This document shows, in pieces, positions 43,693 through 53,433 of a stretch of 64,000 nucleotides of DNA. The number at the start of each line of letters is the position of its first letter. Position 1 is the first letter of the stretch. The position numbers were made by a program, and so were the translations under genes. Source of the DNA: Micromonospora sp. NBC_01796 (GTDB taxonomy: Bacteria > Actinomycetota > Actinomycetes > Mycobacteriales > Micromonosporaceae); NCBI RefSeq assembly GCF_035917455.1, contig NZ_CP109078.1, forward strand, positions 7,362,001 through 7,426,000, given 5' to 3'. The notes under the pieces are model-generated. The model made no database searches and had not been told where the DNA came from. It worked only from the letters and a program-made list of their open reading frames with translations.

Positions 43693-44490
43693 CTACCGGT
43701 GGCGGGCCACCGCGAGGAAGTGGCTGCTGGCGCCGAGCAGGGTCGGCTCCTCCTCGACCCGCCGCAGCATGTCCAGCATCAACTCCGTCCGGTCGGGATC
43801 GGCCAGGATCCCGGCCAGTCGGGGGCCGGTCTGCCAGAGCGGGCCTTCGACCGCGACCACCCGCTCGACCGCCAGGCCCGAGCCCGTCACCTCGCCGGCG
43901 ACCTCCGCCGGATCGTGGAAGTACGCGCTGGTGAAGAAGCTCTTCTCCGGATCGACGTTGCGGTGCACCCCATCGACGAGGACACCCTCGACCAACGCCC
44001 GGAACGACGGATCGTCGTAGTAGCCGTGCACGAAACCGTCGAACATCGACGCCCACCGGCAGATCATCGCCGCCACCACCACACCACCCGGCCGGACCAC
44101 CCGCCTGGCCTCCCGCCACGCCGAGACCCGCTGCTCCCGTTCGAGCAGGTGATAGAGCGGCCCGAGCAGCAACACCGCGTCGACGCTGGCATCGGGCACG
44201 GGCAACTCCCGCGCGTCCCCGACCTCGGCGGTCACACCGGGACGGGACGCCGCCGCGACGACGTGCTCCGGCACGGGATCCACGACGTGCACCCGGTAAC
44301 CCGCCTCGGCCAACGGCCCGGCGTACACCCCGGTCGCGCCACCGACGTCCAGCACCTCCGCCGGCGCCCCCGGCAGCACCCGGGTCAGCACGTCCCAGGT
44401 ACGCAGGTACTCCAGCCGGCCCTGCCCGTCGGCGAGCCGGTCCCGTTCGCCGCCACGCCGGTAGTAGTCCATCACCTCTGATCGGAGCAT
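43693..44490 (-). CDS. class I SAM-dependent methyltransferase
   Basis: A 265-residue protein: EVLDVGGATGVYAGPL is motif I, followed by HVVDPVPEHV, DASVDAVLLLGPLYHLL and RRVVRPGGVVVAA, typical of Methyltransf_11 proteins. The ATG at 44490 (MLRSEVMDYYRRGGE) is preferred; a TTG 12 codons earlier is possible. Substrate not known. Standing alone between the PTS control region and the AI-2E-type permease gene. Confidence 0.82.
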   Translation of the reverse strand: MLRSEVMDYYRRGGERDRLADGQGRLEYLRTWDVLTRVLPGAPAEVLDVGGATGVYAGPLAEAGYRVHVVDPVPEHVVAAASRPGVTAEVGDARELPVPDASVDAVLLLGPLYHLLEREQRVSAWREARRVVRPGGVVVAAMICRWASMFDGFVHGYYDDPSFRALVEGVLVDGVHRNVDPEKSFFTSAYFHDPAEVAGEVTGSGLAVERVVAVEGPLWQTGPRLAGILADPDRTELMLDMLRRVEEEPTLLGASSHFLAVARHR

Positions 44491-44569
44491 GGCACCGATC
44501 GTGGAATCCGTGACGACGATCGGCAAGCCATTAACCCCGTGGCCGAAGCCTCCCCGGTCCGACCTCGGA

Positions 44570-45691
44570 TCAGGTCGGCTCCGCCACGGGCACCGACCCG
44601 TCGGGATCCGGTTCAGCGGTCTCCGGCTCCGGGTCGCTGAGCTGCTCCCGTACGTAGTTCCACACCACCGAGATCAGGGCGGCGACCGGCACCGCGAGCA
44701 GGCTTCCCACGATCCCCGCGAGGCTGCCGCCCAGCGTCACCGCCAGCAGGACCACCGCCGCGTGCAGGCCCAGGCCACGGCTCTGGATGATGGGTTGGAA
44801 CACGTTCCCCTCGAGCTGCTGGACCGCGATGATGATGGCCAGCACGATCAGCGCGTCCGTCGGACCGTTCGACACCAGCGCGATGAGGACCGCAACAAAG
44901 CCCGCGAACAGGGCGCCGACGATCGGCACGAACGCCGACACGAAGGTCAGCACCGCCAACGGCAGCACCAGCGGCACGCCCACGATCCACAGGCCGAGGC
45001 CGATGAAGACCGCGTCCAGCAGCCCGACGAACGCCTGGGACCGTACGAACGCGCCCAGTGCGTCCCACGACCGCTCGGCCACCACCGGGACGTCGGTGGC
45101 GAGCCGGCCGGGCAACTGCCGGGTCAGCCAGGGCAGGAACCTCGGACCGTCCTTGAGGAAGAAGAACATCAGGAAGATCGCCAGGACGGTGGTGACCACT
45201 CCGTTGACCAGGGTGCCCACTCCGGAGAGGGTGACGGTGATGATGCTGCCGACGCTGTCCTGGACGCGGGCGATCGCGGCGTCGAACGCCTGGGTGACCT
45301 GGTCGTCGCCGATGTTCAGCGGCGGGCCGGCCGCCCACTCCCGCACCTGCTGGATGCCGTCCTCCACACCGCTGACCAGGTCACCGGACTGCGACGCCAC
45401 CGGCACCGCGATCAGCACCACGGTCCCCGCGGCGACCAGCAGGAACAGCACGGTCACCGCCGACGCGGCCAGGGCGGGACGCCACCCGTGCCGCCGCAGG
45501 AAACGGGCCATCGGCCAGGTCAGGGTCGTGAGGAGCAGGGCGACCACCAGCGGCCAGACCACCGACCAGGTGCGACCCAGCACCCACAACGCCACCCACG
45601 TCATCACCAGGACCAGCAGAATCTCCACCGAGATGCGCGCCGACGTACGCAGCGCCGCTCGGGTCTTCGTGGAACTGACTGTGGCAGGCAT
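44570..45691 (-). CDS. AI-2E family permease-like membrane protein
   Basis: A 373-residue protein with N-terminal paired hydrophobic segments (residues about 20-60, 70-98), a loop domain, then the conserved GVGTLVNGVVTTVLAIFLMFFFLKDGP helix and three to four further membrane segments, including VPLVLPLAVLTFVSAFVPIVGALFAG and QQLEGNVFQPIIQSR. This is the pattern of the AI-2E transporter family (PF01594). Members export small molecules or act as sodium/lithium antiporters; the substrate here is unknown. Confidence 0.88.
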   Translation of the reverse strand: MPATVSSTKTRAALRTSARISVEILLVLVMTWVALWVLGRTWSVVWPLVVALLLTTLTWPMARFLRRHGWRPALAASAVTVLFLLVAAGTVVLIAVPVASQSGDLVSGVEDGIQQVREWAAGPPLNIGDDQVTQAFDAAIARVQDSVGSIITVTLSGVGTLVNGVVTTVLAIFLMFFFLKDGPRFLPWLTRQLPGRLATDVPVVAERSWDALGAFVRSQAFVGLLDAVFIGLGLWIVGVPLVLPLAVLTFVSAFVPIVGALFAGFVAVLIALVSNGPTDALIVLAIIIAVQQLEGNVFQPIIQSRGLGLHAAVVLLAVTLGGSLAGIVGSLLAVPVAALISVVWNYVREQLSDPEPETAEPDPDGSVPVAEPT

Positions 45692-45780
45692 GGGATCACC
45701 TTAGGGATGTACCCACCGGTCCCGCATCACCGGAGGACGCGTACGGCTCACCGGAACAGTCCCCCACCCGGCCGGTGCGG

Positions 45781-47001
45781 TCAGCGGGGCAGGGCGGCGC
45801 GGCGGGCGTCGAGGAAGCGGCGTTCGGCGTTGTTGTCGGTCAGGGCGGCGGCACGCCGGTAGGCCGCCTCGGCCTGCCCGGTACGTCCGAGACGGCGGAG
45901 CAGGTCGGCGCGTACGGCGTGGAAGACATGGTGGCGGTCGAGGCCGGTCAGGGCGTCGACCAGCGGCAGGGCGACGGCCGGCCCCCGCACCTCGGCCAAC
46001 GCCACCGCGCGGTGCAGCGCGACGACCGGGCCGGGCGTCAGCGCCGTCAGGTGGTCGTACAGCGCGAGGATCTGCACCCAGTCGGTGTCCATGGCCACCG
46101 TGGCGTCGCTGTGCACCGCGTTGATCGCGGCCTGCACCTGGTAGGGGCCGGGCCGGGCGCGACGCAGGCACCGCCTGACCAGCTCCTGACCCTCCGCGAT
46201 CAGCGCCCGGTCCCAGAGCGCCCGGTCCTGGTCGGCGAGCCGGACGAGGTCGCCGCCAGGCCCGGTGCGCGCCGATCGCCGCGACTCGATCAGCAACATC
46301 AGCGCGAGCAGGCCGAGCACCTCCGGCTCGTCGGGCATCAGCGCCGCGAGCATGCGGCCGAGGCGAACCGCCTCTGCGCTCAGGCCGTCGCGGGCGAGGT
46401 CGTCGCCGGAACTCGCGGTGTAGCCCTCGCTGAAAACCAGGTAGACGACGGCGAGGACCGCACCGAGACGCTCGGGAAGATCGGCGTCGCGGGGCACCCG
46501 GTACGGAATGCCGGCGTCACGAATCTTGCCCTTGGCCCGGACGAGCCGCTGGGCCATCGTCGACTCGGGCACCAGGAACGCCCGCGCGATCTCGGCGGTG
46601 GTGAGGCCACCGAGCAGCCGGAGGGTGAGCGCGACGCGGGCGGTGGGCGCGAGCGCCGGGTGGCAGCAGGTGAAGATCAGGCGGAGCCGGTCGTCGTGCA
46701 CGGGACCCTCCCGTCCAGGATCGGGTGCCTCGCCGGGCGCCCACAGCAACTGCGCCTCGGCGTGCCGGTCGGCCCGCGTCGACTCACGGCGCAGCCGGTC
46801 GATCGCCCGGTTCCGGGCGGTCGTGATGATCCATCCGGCCGGTCCGGGTGGGACCCCGTCGACCGGCCAACGCTGCACGGCCGTGGCGAACGCGTCCTGG
46901 ACCGCCTCCTCGGCGATGTCGATGTCGCCGAAGACCCGGACCAGGACCGCGACCGCGCGGCCGTACTCGGTGCGAAAGATCCGCTCGATCTCGTCGCTCA
47001 T
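45781..47001 (-). CDS. ECF sigma factor with long C-terminal domain (DUF6596 type)
   Basis: A 406-residue protein. Residues about 5-70 are sigma region 2 ([37 protein letters not shown]), residues about 105-165 are region 4 ([36 protein letters not shown]), and the rest is a helical domain with TPR-like character ending [30 protein letters not shown]. Such ECF factors form an operon with a YCII protein, as here (ATGA overlap). The role of the pair in the cell is not established to my knowledge. Confidence 0.9.
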   Translation of the reverse strand: MSDEIERIFRTEYGRAVAVLVRVFGDIDIAEEAVQDAFATAVQRWPVDGVPPGPAGWIITTARNRAIDRLRRESTRADRHAEAQLLWAPGEAPDPGREGPVHDDRLRLIFTCCHPALAPTARVALTLRLLGGLTTAEIARAFLVPESTMAQRLVRAKGKIRDAGIPYRVPRDADLPERLGAVLAVVYLVFSEGYTASSGDDLARDGLSAEAVRLGRMLAALMPDEPEVLGLLALMLLIESRRSARTGPGGDLVRLADQDRALWDRALIAEGQELVRRCLRRARPGPYQVQAAINAVHSDATVAMDTDWVQILALYDHLTALTPGPVVALHRAVALAEVRGPAVALPLVDALTGLDRHHVFHAVRADLLRRLGRTGQAEAAYRRAAALTDNNAERRFLDARRAALPR

Positions 47002-47336
47002 GCGACGGGCCGCACCTCCACCGGCAGGGTCGAGGCGCGGGCCAGCCTGGCACCCCACGCCAGGGCGGCGTCGAGGTCGGGCGCGTTGATGATCGTGAAA
47101 CCGCCGAGATGCTCCTTGCCCTCGGTGAACGGACCGTCGGTGAGCAGTGCCTCCCCGTCGCGGTCGCGGACAACCGTCGCGGTGCTCGCCGGGTGGAGCC
47201 CGACGGAGAAGACCCAGACGCCGGCGGCCCGCATCTCCTCGTCCAGGGCACCGAGGTCGGCCATGATCGGGGCGAGGAACTCGGGCGACGGCGGTTCGCC
47301 GTCGGGCTGGTAGAGGCTGAGAAGGTACTGACGCAT
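46998..47336 (-). CDS. YCII-related protein
   Basis: A 112-residue ferredoxin-like fold protein of the YCII/PhnB-like DGPF family: [33 protein letters not shown] is the diagnostic stretch. It overlaps the sigma-factor start by four bases. In other actinobacteria the same pairing recurs and the YCII protein may modulate the sigma factor; that is family-level knowledge, not shown here. Confidence 0.9.
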   Translation of the reverse strand: MRQYLLSLYQPDGEPPSPEFLAPIMADLGALDEEMRAAGVWVFSVGLHPASTATVVRDRDGEALLTDGPFTEGKEHLGGFTIINAPDLDAALAWGARLARASTLPVEVRPVA

Positions 47337-47353
47337 CTGAACCTGGTCCTCTC

Positions 47354-47938
47354 TCAGGCGGTCGGCCGGTAACTGGCGATGATCACGCCGGTTGTCGTCG
47401 GCACGGCCTCGACCAGCTCCATCGTGCCGTAGGCGCCCTCGCCGAACAGCTTCGTCCCGATGCCGAGGGTGAGCGGGTGGATGGACAGTGTGTAGACGTC
47501 GACCAGGCCGGCCCCGGCGAGTGACCGCACCAGCTCACCGCTGCCGAGCACCACGAGGTCGCCTGCCACGTCCCGTTTCAGCCCGGCCACGGCGTCCACC
47601 GCCTCCCCCACCAACAGCGACGAGTTCTGCCAGAGCAGCGGCCCGGACAGGGTGCGGGAGGCGACGTACTTGGGTTTGCGGTTGAGCACCTCGGTGTACG
47701 GGTTGCCGTCGGTCCGGTTCGACCAGAAGCCGTGGAACTGTTCGTAGGTGCGGCGGCCGAACAGCATCCCGCCGTCCCTACCCATGCCCCTGCCCATCGT
47801 CTCGGCCATCACCCGGTCGGCGTACGGACGCGCCCAGCCGCCGTACGGGAAGTCCGCCCGCAGGTCCTCCTCGGCGCCGCCCGGCGCCTGCATGACCCCG
47901 TCGAGCGTCACGTTCTCCACCACCACAACCCTGCCCAT
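47354..47938 (-). CDS. dihydrofolate reductase-like (RibD C-terminal) protein
   Basis: A 194-residue DHFR-fold protein: [21 protein letters not shown] at the N terminus, [33 protein letters not shown] and [28 protein letters not shown]. This is the yyaP/yoaG-type family of reductase-like proteins widespread in actinobacteria. The ATG has GAGGAGG six bases upstream. It precedes the YCII-sigma pair by 18 bases, so all three form one operon. Confidence 0.87.
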   Translation of the reverse strand: MGRVVVVENVTLDGVMQAPGGAEEDLRADFPYGGWARPYADRVMAETMGRGMGRDGGMLFGRRTYEQFHGFWSNRTDGNPYTEVLNRKPKYVASRTLSGPLLWQNSSLLVGEAVDAVAGLKRDVAGDLVVLGSGELVRSLAGAGLVDVYTLSIHPLTLGIGTKLFGEGAYGTMELVEAVPTTTGVIIASYRPTA

Positions 47939-48188
47939 GCCGGCCTCCTCGCCGATGCGGCCGGCCCGTCGCCGACCTCTCGACAACTACACGAAGGCAC
48001 AGCCCTCAAATCGACAACGCACGGAGGAGAATGTCGACTCTCTCTTCGGCGCCCTTCGCGTCTCTCGTCCGCGGGCGCGGAAAGTGTCGACTTCGCGCAG
48101 AGACGCTGTCGCGGCCGATGATCGCTCGACCGGACGGCAGGCTAGCGTGTGCGGTGTCCACAGCCCTCCGACGATCGGCAGCCCCCGC

Positions 48189-48659
48189 ATGAGCCAGCTC
48201 GAAGACATTGCAGACCGGGACGGCTGGCGCTGCTGGGTCTGTGACGAACCGGTCGACCGGGCCACGTCGGTGAACGACCCGCGCGGCCCGAGTGTCGACA
48301 GCAGGACGACCAACCAACGGGCGGCGGCCAAGAAGGCCGGTACGGACTTCGCCGGTGGGGAGCGCCTGGCCCACCGGGGCTGCAACACGAAAAAGGGCGC
48401 GGTCACTCCGGTGATTCCCTGGCCGGCGGAGATCGTCCTGATGGAGCCGGCGGTGCTGCTCACGGTTGCCGACCGGCTGGACCGCAAGGGCGGCCGGGAG
48501 ATCGTGGTCCGGTGCGCGGACCGAGCCGATGCCGAGCAGACGGCGGACTGGTTGGTGGACCGCTTCTCCCGACTCGCCCCCGCACTTCCCGTCACGGCGA
48601 GCATCGAGCCCGGCGGTGGCCAGTTCGTGGTGGCGCTGACCGCGGCCCGACGCCGCTGA
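48189..48659 (+). CDS. small HNH-type protein
   Basis: A 156-residue protein. DGWRCWVCDEPVD gives a CxxC (Cys15, Cys18), and ERLAHRGCNTKKG gives the His62-x-x-Cys65-Asn66 pattern of HNH endonucleases; together they would bind zinc and form a beta-beta-alpha-Me site. The C-terminal half (ILMEPAVLL..VVRCADRADAEQTADWLV) is a separate small domain. It may be a nuclease or an inactive relative. The ATG at 48189 starts well after the long upstream open frame; upstream DNA has two TGTCGACT copies. Confidence 0.7.
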   Translation: MSQLEDIADRDGWRCWVCDEPVDRATSVNDPRGPSVDSRTTNQRAAAKKAGTDFAGGERLAHRGCNTKKGAVTPVIPWPAEIVLMEPAVLLTVADRLDRKGGREIVVRCADRADAEQTADWLVDRFSRLAPALPVTASIEPGGGQFVVALTAARRR

Positions 48660-48701
48660 CCCGCGCTGACCCGCCCGGTTCCGGAGATCCCGGGCCGGGT
48701 C

Positions 48702-49412
48702 TCAGACCAGCAGGGAAGGTCTCAACTCCCCGCCCAGATTGATCCCGCCGACGACCCTGGTGCCGGTGGGGTCGTACACGTCGATGGTGTTGTTGCGTCG
48801 CATCAGTTCCCGGACCGGCGGCGGCAGCGGAGGTGGGTCGTCCATCGCGCCCCGGAGATCCCGGGCGGTGTAGATCAGCCCGTTGGCCAGGGCGGCGCCG
48901 TCGACGTCCACCTGGACCCGGCCGTACTCCCAGCCGGCGGCGGTGAGGTCGAACACCTCGAACACGTGGGCCAGCAACGGGTACGGGTCGGTCACCCGTA
49001 CGATCCGGGAGGCCTGCGCGCCGACGACGGTGACGGCCGCGGCCACCTGCACGTACGGGTGCAGGCCGCCGGGTAGGGCGAACAGTGGCCAGCGCAACTC
49101 CGGCCCGGCGGCCTGCCACAGCGGTCGGTAGTTCCGTCGGTCGACCACGAGGCGGTAACCACGCCGCCGGTTGAGGTCGGCTGCCTGGGCGTGGAGTTCC
49201 GCGTGGGCCTCGTCGGCGAAATCGCGCATGATCCGGGCCGCCACCGACAACCCGTCGTCACCGTCGAGCAACCGCGCCACCGCGTCGGCCTGCTCGGGAA
49301 ACCGGACGTCCGCCCGGGCGCCGAACCGCCGGACATCGTGGAGCAGTGCCTCCTGCCGGGTCGGATCCTGCTGGACCTTCTTCCTGCCCAGCAAAGACCG
49401 GAACCACCCCAT
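48702..49412 (-). CDS. hypothetical cytosolic protein
   Basis: A 236-residue protein with a basic N terminus (MGWFRSLLGRKKVQQ) and no membrane segment. The central part RRGYRLVVDRRNYRPLWQAAG and the C-terminal TAAGWEYGRVQVDVDGAALANGLIYTARDL look like one alpha/beta domain. I do not recognise a family. It is convergent with the HNH gene and divergent from the ole operon. It is probably real given codon use and a start preceded by GGCGACAT. Confidence 0.65.
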   Translation of the reverse strand: MGWFRSLLGRKKVQQDPTRQEALLHDVRRFGARADVRFPEQADAVARLLDGDDGLSVAARIMRDFADEAHAELHAQAADLNRRRGYRLVVDRRNYRPLWQAAGPELRWPLFALPGGLHPYVQVAAAVTVVGAQASRIVRVTDPYPLLAHVFEVFDLTAAGWEYGRVQVDVDGAALANGLIYTARDLRGAMDDPPPLPPPVRELMRRNNTIDVYDPTGTRVVGGINLGGELRPSLLV

Positions 49413-49840
49413 GTCGCCTCGTTTCAGCCGCCGCCTAGGAACCGGGCCATGCTAGCCCGCATCCTCCGCCCGGTTCTCTGGCGGATGTCCCTTTTCCGGT
49501 GCTCGACAGCTCGGCCCGTACCGACATCTCCGTTGCCCGAGGCACAACGCCTAACCATCCTAGGAACCTGACCCACTGGTCGGATACGTCGACGGGTAGC
49601 CGCGATCCACGACCACGTCGACAATCCGACCGACGCTCGTGGAGACGGCACGGGAAACCGGTGGTAGGGAGTCGATTTCAGCTACTCATGGTCGCCAAAC
49701 AAACACCCAAAGTCGACGCGAGCCGCGCGTGACGCCGGTACGCGGGGTGATGTTCACCGCCAAGACAATTGATCATTGGTGAACGGAGGCCGGAGTGGAT
49801 AACTTCGAGCCCCGAGGTACGGGCTACGGACGGAGGCTGG
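49413..49840. other. regulatory stretch upstream of the olefin operon
   Basis: 428 bases with no convincing gene. GTTCACC (49752-49758) is inverted as GGTGAAC (49778-49784) around an AT-rich core with TTGATCA in it, about 60 bases before the oleA start. This is the best candidate for the operon's operator/promoter. Confidence 0.5.
49752..49784. promoter_or_regulatory. 33-base dyad upstream of oleA
   Basis: Perfect 7-base arms GTTCACC/GGTGAAC separated by 19 bases, with the inner CAAT-TGATC-ATTG dyad. Symmetry and position suit a TetR/GntR-size dimeric regulator. Confidence 0.45.
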
Positions 49841-50863
49841 ATGACCGACGGCAATGCTGAGTATCGCTACACGAACACGGCGGTACTGTCAGTGGCGGCC
49901 TTGGAGGCGCCGGTCATCGTGACCTCTGACCAAATCGACGACGAACTGGGCGACACCCTTCAACGGTTACGCATGCGCCGGGGAATGCTCCAGCGGATCG
50001 CCGGCATCCGGGAACGACGGTGGTGGCCGGAGGGCTTCTCCTTTGCCGACGGAGCGGCGATGGCCGGAGCGAAGGCACTCTCGGAAGCCGGCGTCGACGC
50101 CCGCGACGTCGGCCTGATGATCAACACGTCGGTGTCCCGGGCACATCTCGAGCCATCGACGGCAGTCGCCATCCATCACACGCTGGAACTACCCCACTCG
50201 GCGTTGAACTTCGACATCGCGAACGCGTGCCTCGGGTTCGTCAACGGGATCCAGGTCGCCGCCAACATGATCGACGCCGGGCAGATCCGGTACGCGCTGA
50301 TCGTCGCGGGAGAGAGCTCCCGGCAGGCCCAACAGGCGACCATCGACCGGCTGCGCCGCCCCGACGCCACCCGCGAGGAGGTCCGGGAGCAGTTCGCCAC
50401 GTTGACCCTCGGTTCGGGCGCTGCGGCGATGGTCCTGGGACCGGCGGACACGCACCCGGCCGGGCACCGGCTGGTCGGTGGTGTGGGCCGGGCCGCGACC
50501 CAGCACCACGAGCTGTGCGTCGGGGACAACACCATGATGAGTACGGACGCGAAGGGTCTGCTCGACGCCGGCCTGGGACTGGCCGAGGCGACCTGGGCGC
50601 ACGTCGGACCGTGGGACTGGCAGAACATGGACCTGTACGTGATGCACCAGGTCTCGGCCGCCCACACGCGCGGAGTCGTCAACCGGCTCGGCCTCGACCC
50701 GCGCCGGGTCCCGACGACGTTCCCCCTGTTGGGCAACGTCGGACCGGCATCGCTGCCGTTGACCCTCGCGCACCACGCCGACTCACTCAGCTCCGGCGAC
50801 CGGGTGCTGTGCATGGGAGTCGGCTCCGGCCTGAACACCTGCGCCCTGGAAATCGTGTGGTGA
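49841..50863 (+). CDS. oleA: OleA, thiolase-fold acyl-CoA condensing enzyme
   Basis: A 340-residue KAS III-like enzyme. Catalytic Cys130 (NACLGF), His269 (MHQVS) and Asn299 (GNVGPAS) fit the thiolase/KAS III set, and Glu103 in the HLEPS segment corresponds to the OleA-specific glutamate from the partner subunit. It condenses two fatty acyl-CoAs head to head into a beta-keto acid, the first step to long-chain olefins. The ATG at 49841 has GGAGG four bases before it. GTGA coupling to oleBC follows. Confidence 0.9.
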   Translation: MTDGNAEYRYTNTAVLSVAALEAPVIVTSDQIDDELGDTLQRLRMRRGMLQRIAGIRERRWWPEGFSFADGAAMAGAKALSEAGVDARDVGLMINTSVSRAHLEPSTAVAIHHTLELPHSALNFDIANACLGFVNGIQVAANMIDAGQIRYALIVAGESSRQAQQATIDRLRRPDATREEVREQFATLTLGSGAAAMVLGPADTHPAGHRLVGGVGRAATQHHELCVGDNTMMSTDAKGLLDAGLGLAEATWAHVGPWDWQNMDLYVMHQVSAAHTRGVVNRLGLDPRRVPTTFPLLGNVGPASLPLTLAHHADSLSSGDRVLCMGVGSGLNTCALEIVW

Positions 50864-53433
50864 ACGGCCATCAAGGGCTGCCGCCGGTTGTCCTGCCCGG
50901 TCTGGACCCCGCCTGGTCCCGGTCGGTCACCGCAGTGGACAGCCAGGGCGTGGAGCGGACCTGGCACGTCCTGGACACCGGCGCAGCGGACCCCGACGAC
51001 ACCCGGTACGTCGGCACCCTGCTGTGCGTGCACGGCAACCCGACCTGGTCGTACCTGTGGCGGCATATGCTGGCCCGGTTCAGCCGGCCCGACGCCCCGC
51101 CGTGGCGGGTGGTCGCGGTCGACCACCTCGACATGGGGTTCTCGGAACGCACCGGCACGGTACGCCGGCTCGCCCAACGGATCGACGACCTCGGTACGGT
51201 CACCGACGCGTTGGGCCTCACCGGACCGGTCGTCACGGTCGGCCACGACTGGGGCGGATCCATCTCCCTGGGCTGGGCCCTGCGCCACCGCGACCAGCTC
51301 CGCGGGGTGGTGCTCACCAACACGGCCGTCCACCAACCGAGCGGATCACCCGCACCGTCGCTGATCCGGCTGGCCGGACTGCCCGGCATCCTGCCGACGG
51401 TCACCGTGTGGACTCCCACGTTCCTGCAGGCCACTCTCGCACTGGCGAATCCGTGGCTGCCGACCCCGGTCCGGGACGGCTACCTCGCCCCGTACCGGAC
51501 GCCGGGGCGGCGATCGGCGATCGGCGATTTTGTGGCGGACATCCCGCTGCGCCCCGAACATCCGAGCTGGTCGGCGTTGCAGGAGGTCGCGCAGCACCTG
51601 GACGGGCTCGCGGACGTACCGGCACTGCTGCTGTGGGGGCCACGGGACCCGGTCTTCGGTGCCGCACACCTGCGGGACCTGCGCACCCGACTGCCGCACG
51701 CGCAACTGCACCGGTTCGAAGGAGCGGGTCACCTGCTCGCCGAGGACGCCGACGTCGCCGGTGCGGTCGCGCAGTGGGTGGCCGACCTGGACCGGTCGAC
51801 CCCGGCCCCGACCGCCACGCCCGAAGCCGTACCGCCGTGGCGTCCGCTCTGGGCGACGCTGGCCGAGCGCGCCGACGACCGGTCCGTCGCGCTGGTCGAG
51901 ATGGCCCGGAACGGCCGGCAGGTCAGCTGGTCGCTGCTGTGGCGGCGGATCCGGGAGATCGCGGCGGGACTGTCCGCCTCCGGAGTACGCCGGGGCGACC
52001 GGGTGGCGCTGCTCGTACCGCCCGGCGCGGACCTGACCGCAGCCGTCTACGCGTGCCTGCGCATCGGCGCGGTGATCGTGGTGGCCGACCCGGGGCTCGG
52101 ACTGGCCGGCATGAACCGGGCACTGCGGGGTGCCGCCCCCGCGCACATCATCGCCGTCGGTCAGGGACTGGCCGTCGCCCGCGCGTTGCGTTGGCCGGGA
52201 CGACGGTTCGGGGCCGGACCGGGTGCCGCCGCACTCGGCGCGTTGACCCTGGGCCGGCTCGCCCGTCTCGGTGCGGGTGGCCGGGAACTGCCCGCCGCGC
52301 CCGAACCGGACGACGACGCGGCGGTCCTGTTCACCTCCGGCTCGACCGGGCCGGCGAAGGGCGCGGTCTACACCCACCGTCAGCTCGCCGCGATGCGCGA
52401 CGCACTGTCCGACCTCGGTATCGACGCCGAAACCGGGATCGTGGCGGCGTTCGCGCCGTTCGCACTGTTCGGACCGGCCCTCGGTGCCGCCTCGGCGATC
52501 CCGGACATGCGGGTGACCGCTCCCCGTACGTTGACCGCCACCGCCCTTGCCGAGGCAACGGCCGCGGTCGACGCCTCGGCGGTGTTCGCCTCACCGGCGG
52601 CGCTACGCAACGTGGTCGACACCGGGAACGCGTTGGACGCCCGGCATCGTGCCGCACTGGAGGGGGTCACGCTGCTGCTCAGTGCGGGCGCACCGGTGCC
52701 CGCCGTACTGCTCGCCCGGGCGCGGGCGCTGATGCCGAAGGCGCAGCCGCACACCCCGTACGGGATGACCGAGGTCCTCCCGGTCACGGACATCACCCTC
52801 GACGAGATCGTCGACGCCGGACCGGGTGACGGCGTCTGCGTCGGCCGGCCACTGCCCGGCGTGCAGGTGGCGATCGCCGCCCTGGACCCGACCGGCACAC
52901 CCGCCGAGCAGCCCGGCGACGTGCCCGGGGTGACCGGCGAGATCATGGTCCGCGCCGCGCATGCCAAGGACCGGTACGACGTTCTGTGGTTCACCGAACG
53001 GGCCAGCTCGCGCAACCCGGGTTGGCACCGGACCGGCGACGTCGGCTATGTGGACCCGGACGGCCGGCTGTGGGTACAGGGCCGGCTGACCCATGTGTTG
53101 ATCACGTCGGAGGGCGTCCTCACCCCGGTCGGGATCGAGCAACAGGTGGAGTCGTTGCCGCAGATCGCCCGGGCCGCCGTGGTCGGCGTCGGGCCGCGCG
53201 GTGCGGCGCAGGTCGTGGTCATCGCCGAGACCCTGCCCCCGGTACGCCGGGCCGGGCTGGCCGGCCGGGAACTGACCGACGCGGTACGAGCGGTGGTCGC
53301 ACCCACGGTCGCGGCCGTACTCGTCGTCCCGAACCTGCCCACGGACATCCGGCACAACTCGAAGATCGACCGTTCCCGACTGCGCCGATGGGCGGAACGG
53401 GTACTCGCCGGCGGGAGGTTCAGCGGACTGTGA
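50860..53433 (+). CDS. oleBC: OleBC fusion: beta-lactone decarboxylase + beta-lactone synthetase
   Basis: An 857-residue two-domain protein. Residues about 1-310 are an alpha/beta hydrolase of the haloalkane-dehalogenase type with HGNPTWSYLWR and nucleophile Asp130 (GHDWGG), i.e. OleB, which decarboxylates the beta-lactone to a cis-olefin. Residues about 330-857 are an adenylate-forming enzyme with LFTSGSTGPAKG at about 489-500 and TGDVGYVDPDGRLWVQGR, i.e. OleC, which turns the beta-hydroxy acid into the beta-lactone. Fused OleBC is known from actinobacteria such as Micrococcus. GTG overlaps oleA stop. Confidence 0.92.
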   Translation: MNGHQGLPPVVLPGLDPAWSRSVTAVDSQGVERTWHVLDTGAADPDDTRYVGTLLCVHGNPTWSYLWRHMLARFSRPDAPPWRVVAVDHLDMGFSERTGTVRRLAQRIDDLGTVTDALGLTGPVVTVGHDWGGSISLGWALRHRDQLRGVVLTNTAVHQPSGSPAPSLIRLAGLPGILPTVTVWTPTFLQATLALANPWLPTPVRDGYLAPYRTPGRRSAIGDFVADIPLRPEHPSWSALQEVAQHLDGLADVPALLLWGPRDPVFGAAHLRDLRTRLPHAQLHRFEGAGHLLAEDADVAGAVAQWVADLDRSTPAPTATPEAVPPWRPLWATLAERADDRSVALVEMARNGRQVSWSLLWRRIREIAAGLSASGVRRGDRVALLVPPGADLTAAVYACLRIGAVIVVADPGLGLAGMNRALRGAAPAHIIAVGQGLAVARALRWPGRRFGAGPGAAALGALTLGRLARLGAGGRELPAAPEPDDDAAVLFTSGSTGPAKGAVYTHRQLAAMRDALSDLGIDAETGIVAAFAPFALFGPALGAASAIPDMRVTAPRTLTATALAEATAAVDASAVFASPAALRNVVDTGNALDARHRAALEGVTLLLSAGAPVPAVLLARARALMPKAQPHTPYGMTEVLPVTDITLDEIVDAGPGDGVCVGRPLPGVQVAIAALDPTGTPAEQPGDVPGVTGEIMVRAAHAKDRYDVLWFTERASSRNPGWHRTGDVGYVDPDGRLWVQGRLTHVLITSEGVLTPVGIEQQVESLPQIARAAVVGVGPRGAAQVVVIAETLPPVRRAGLAGRELTDAVRAVVAPTVAAVLVVPNLPTDIRHNSKIDRSRLRRWAERVLAGGRFSGL

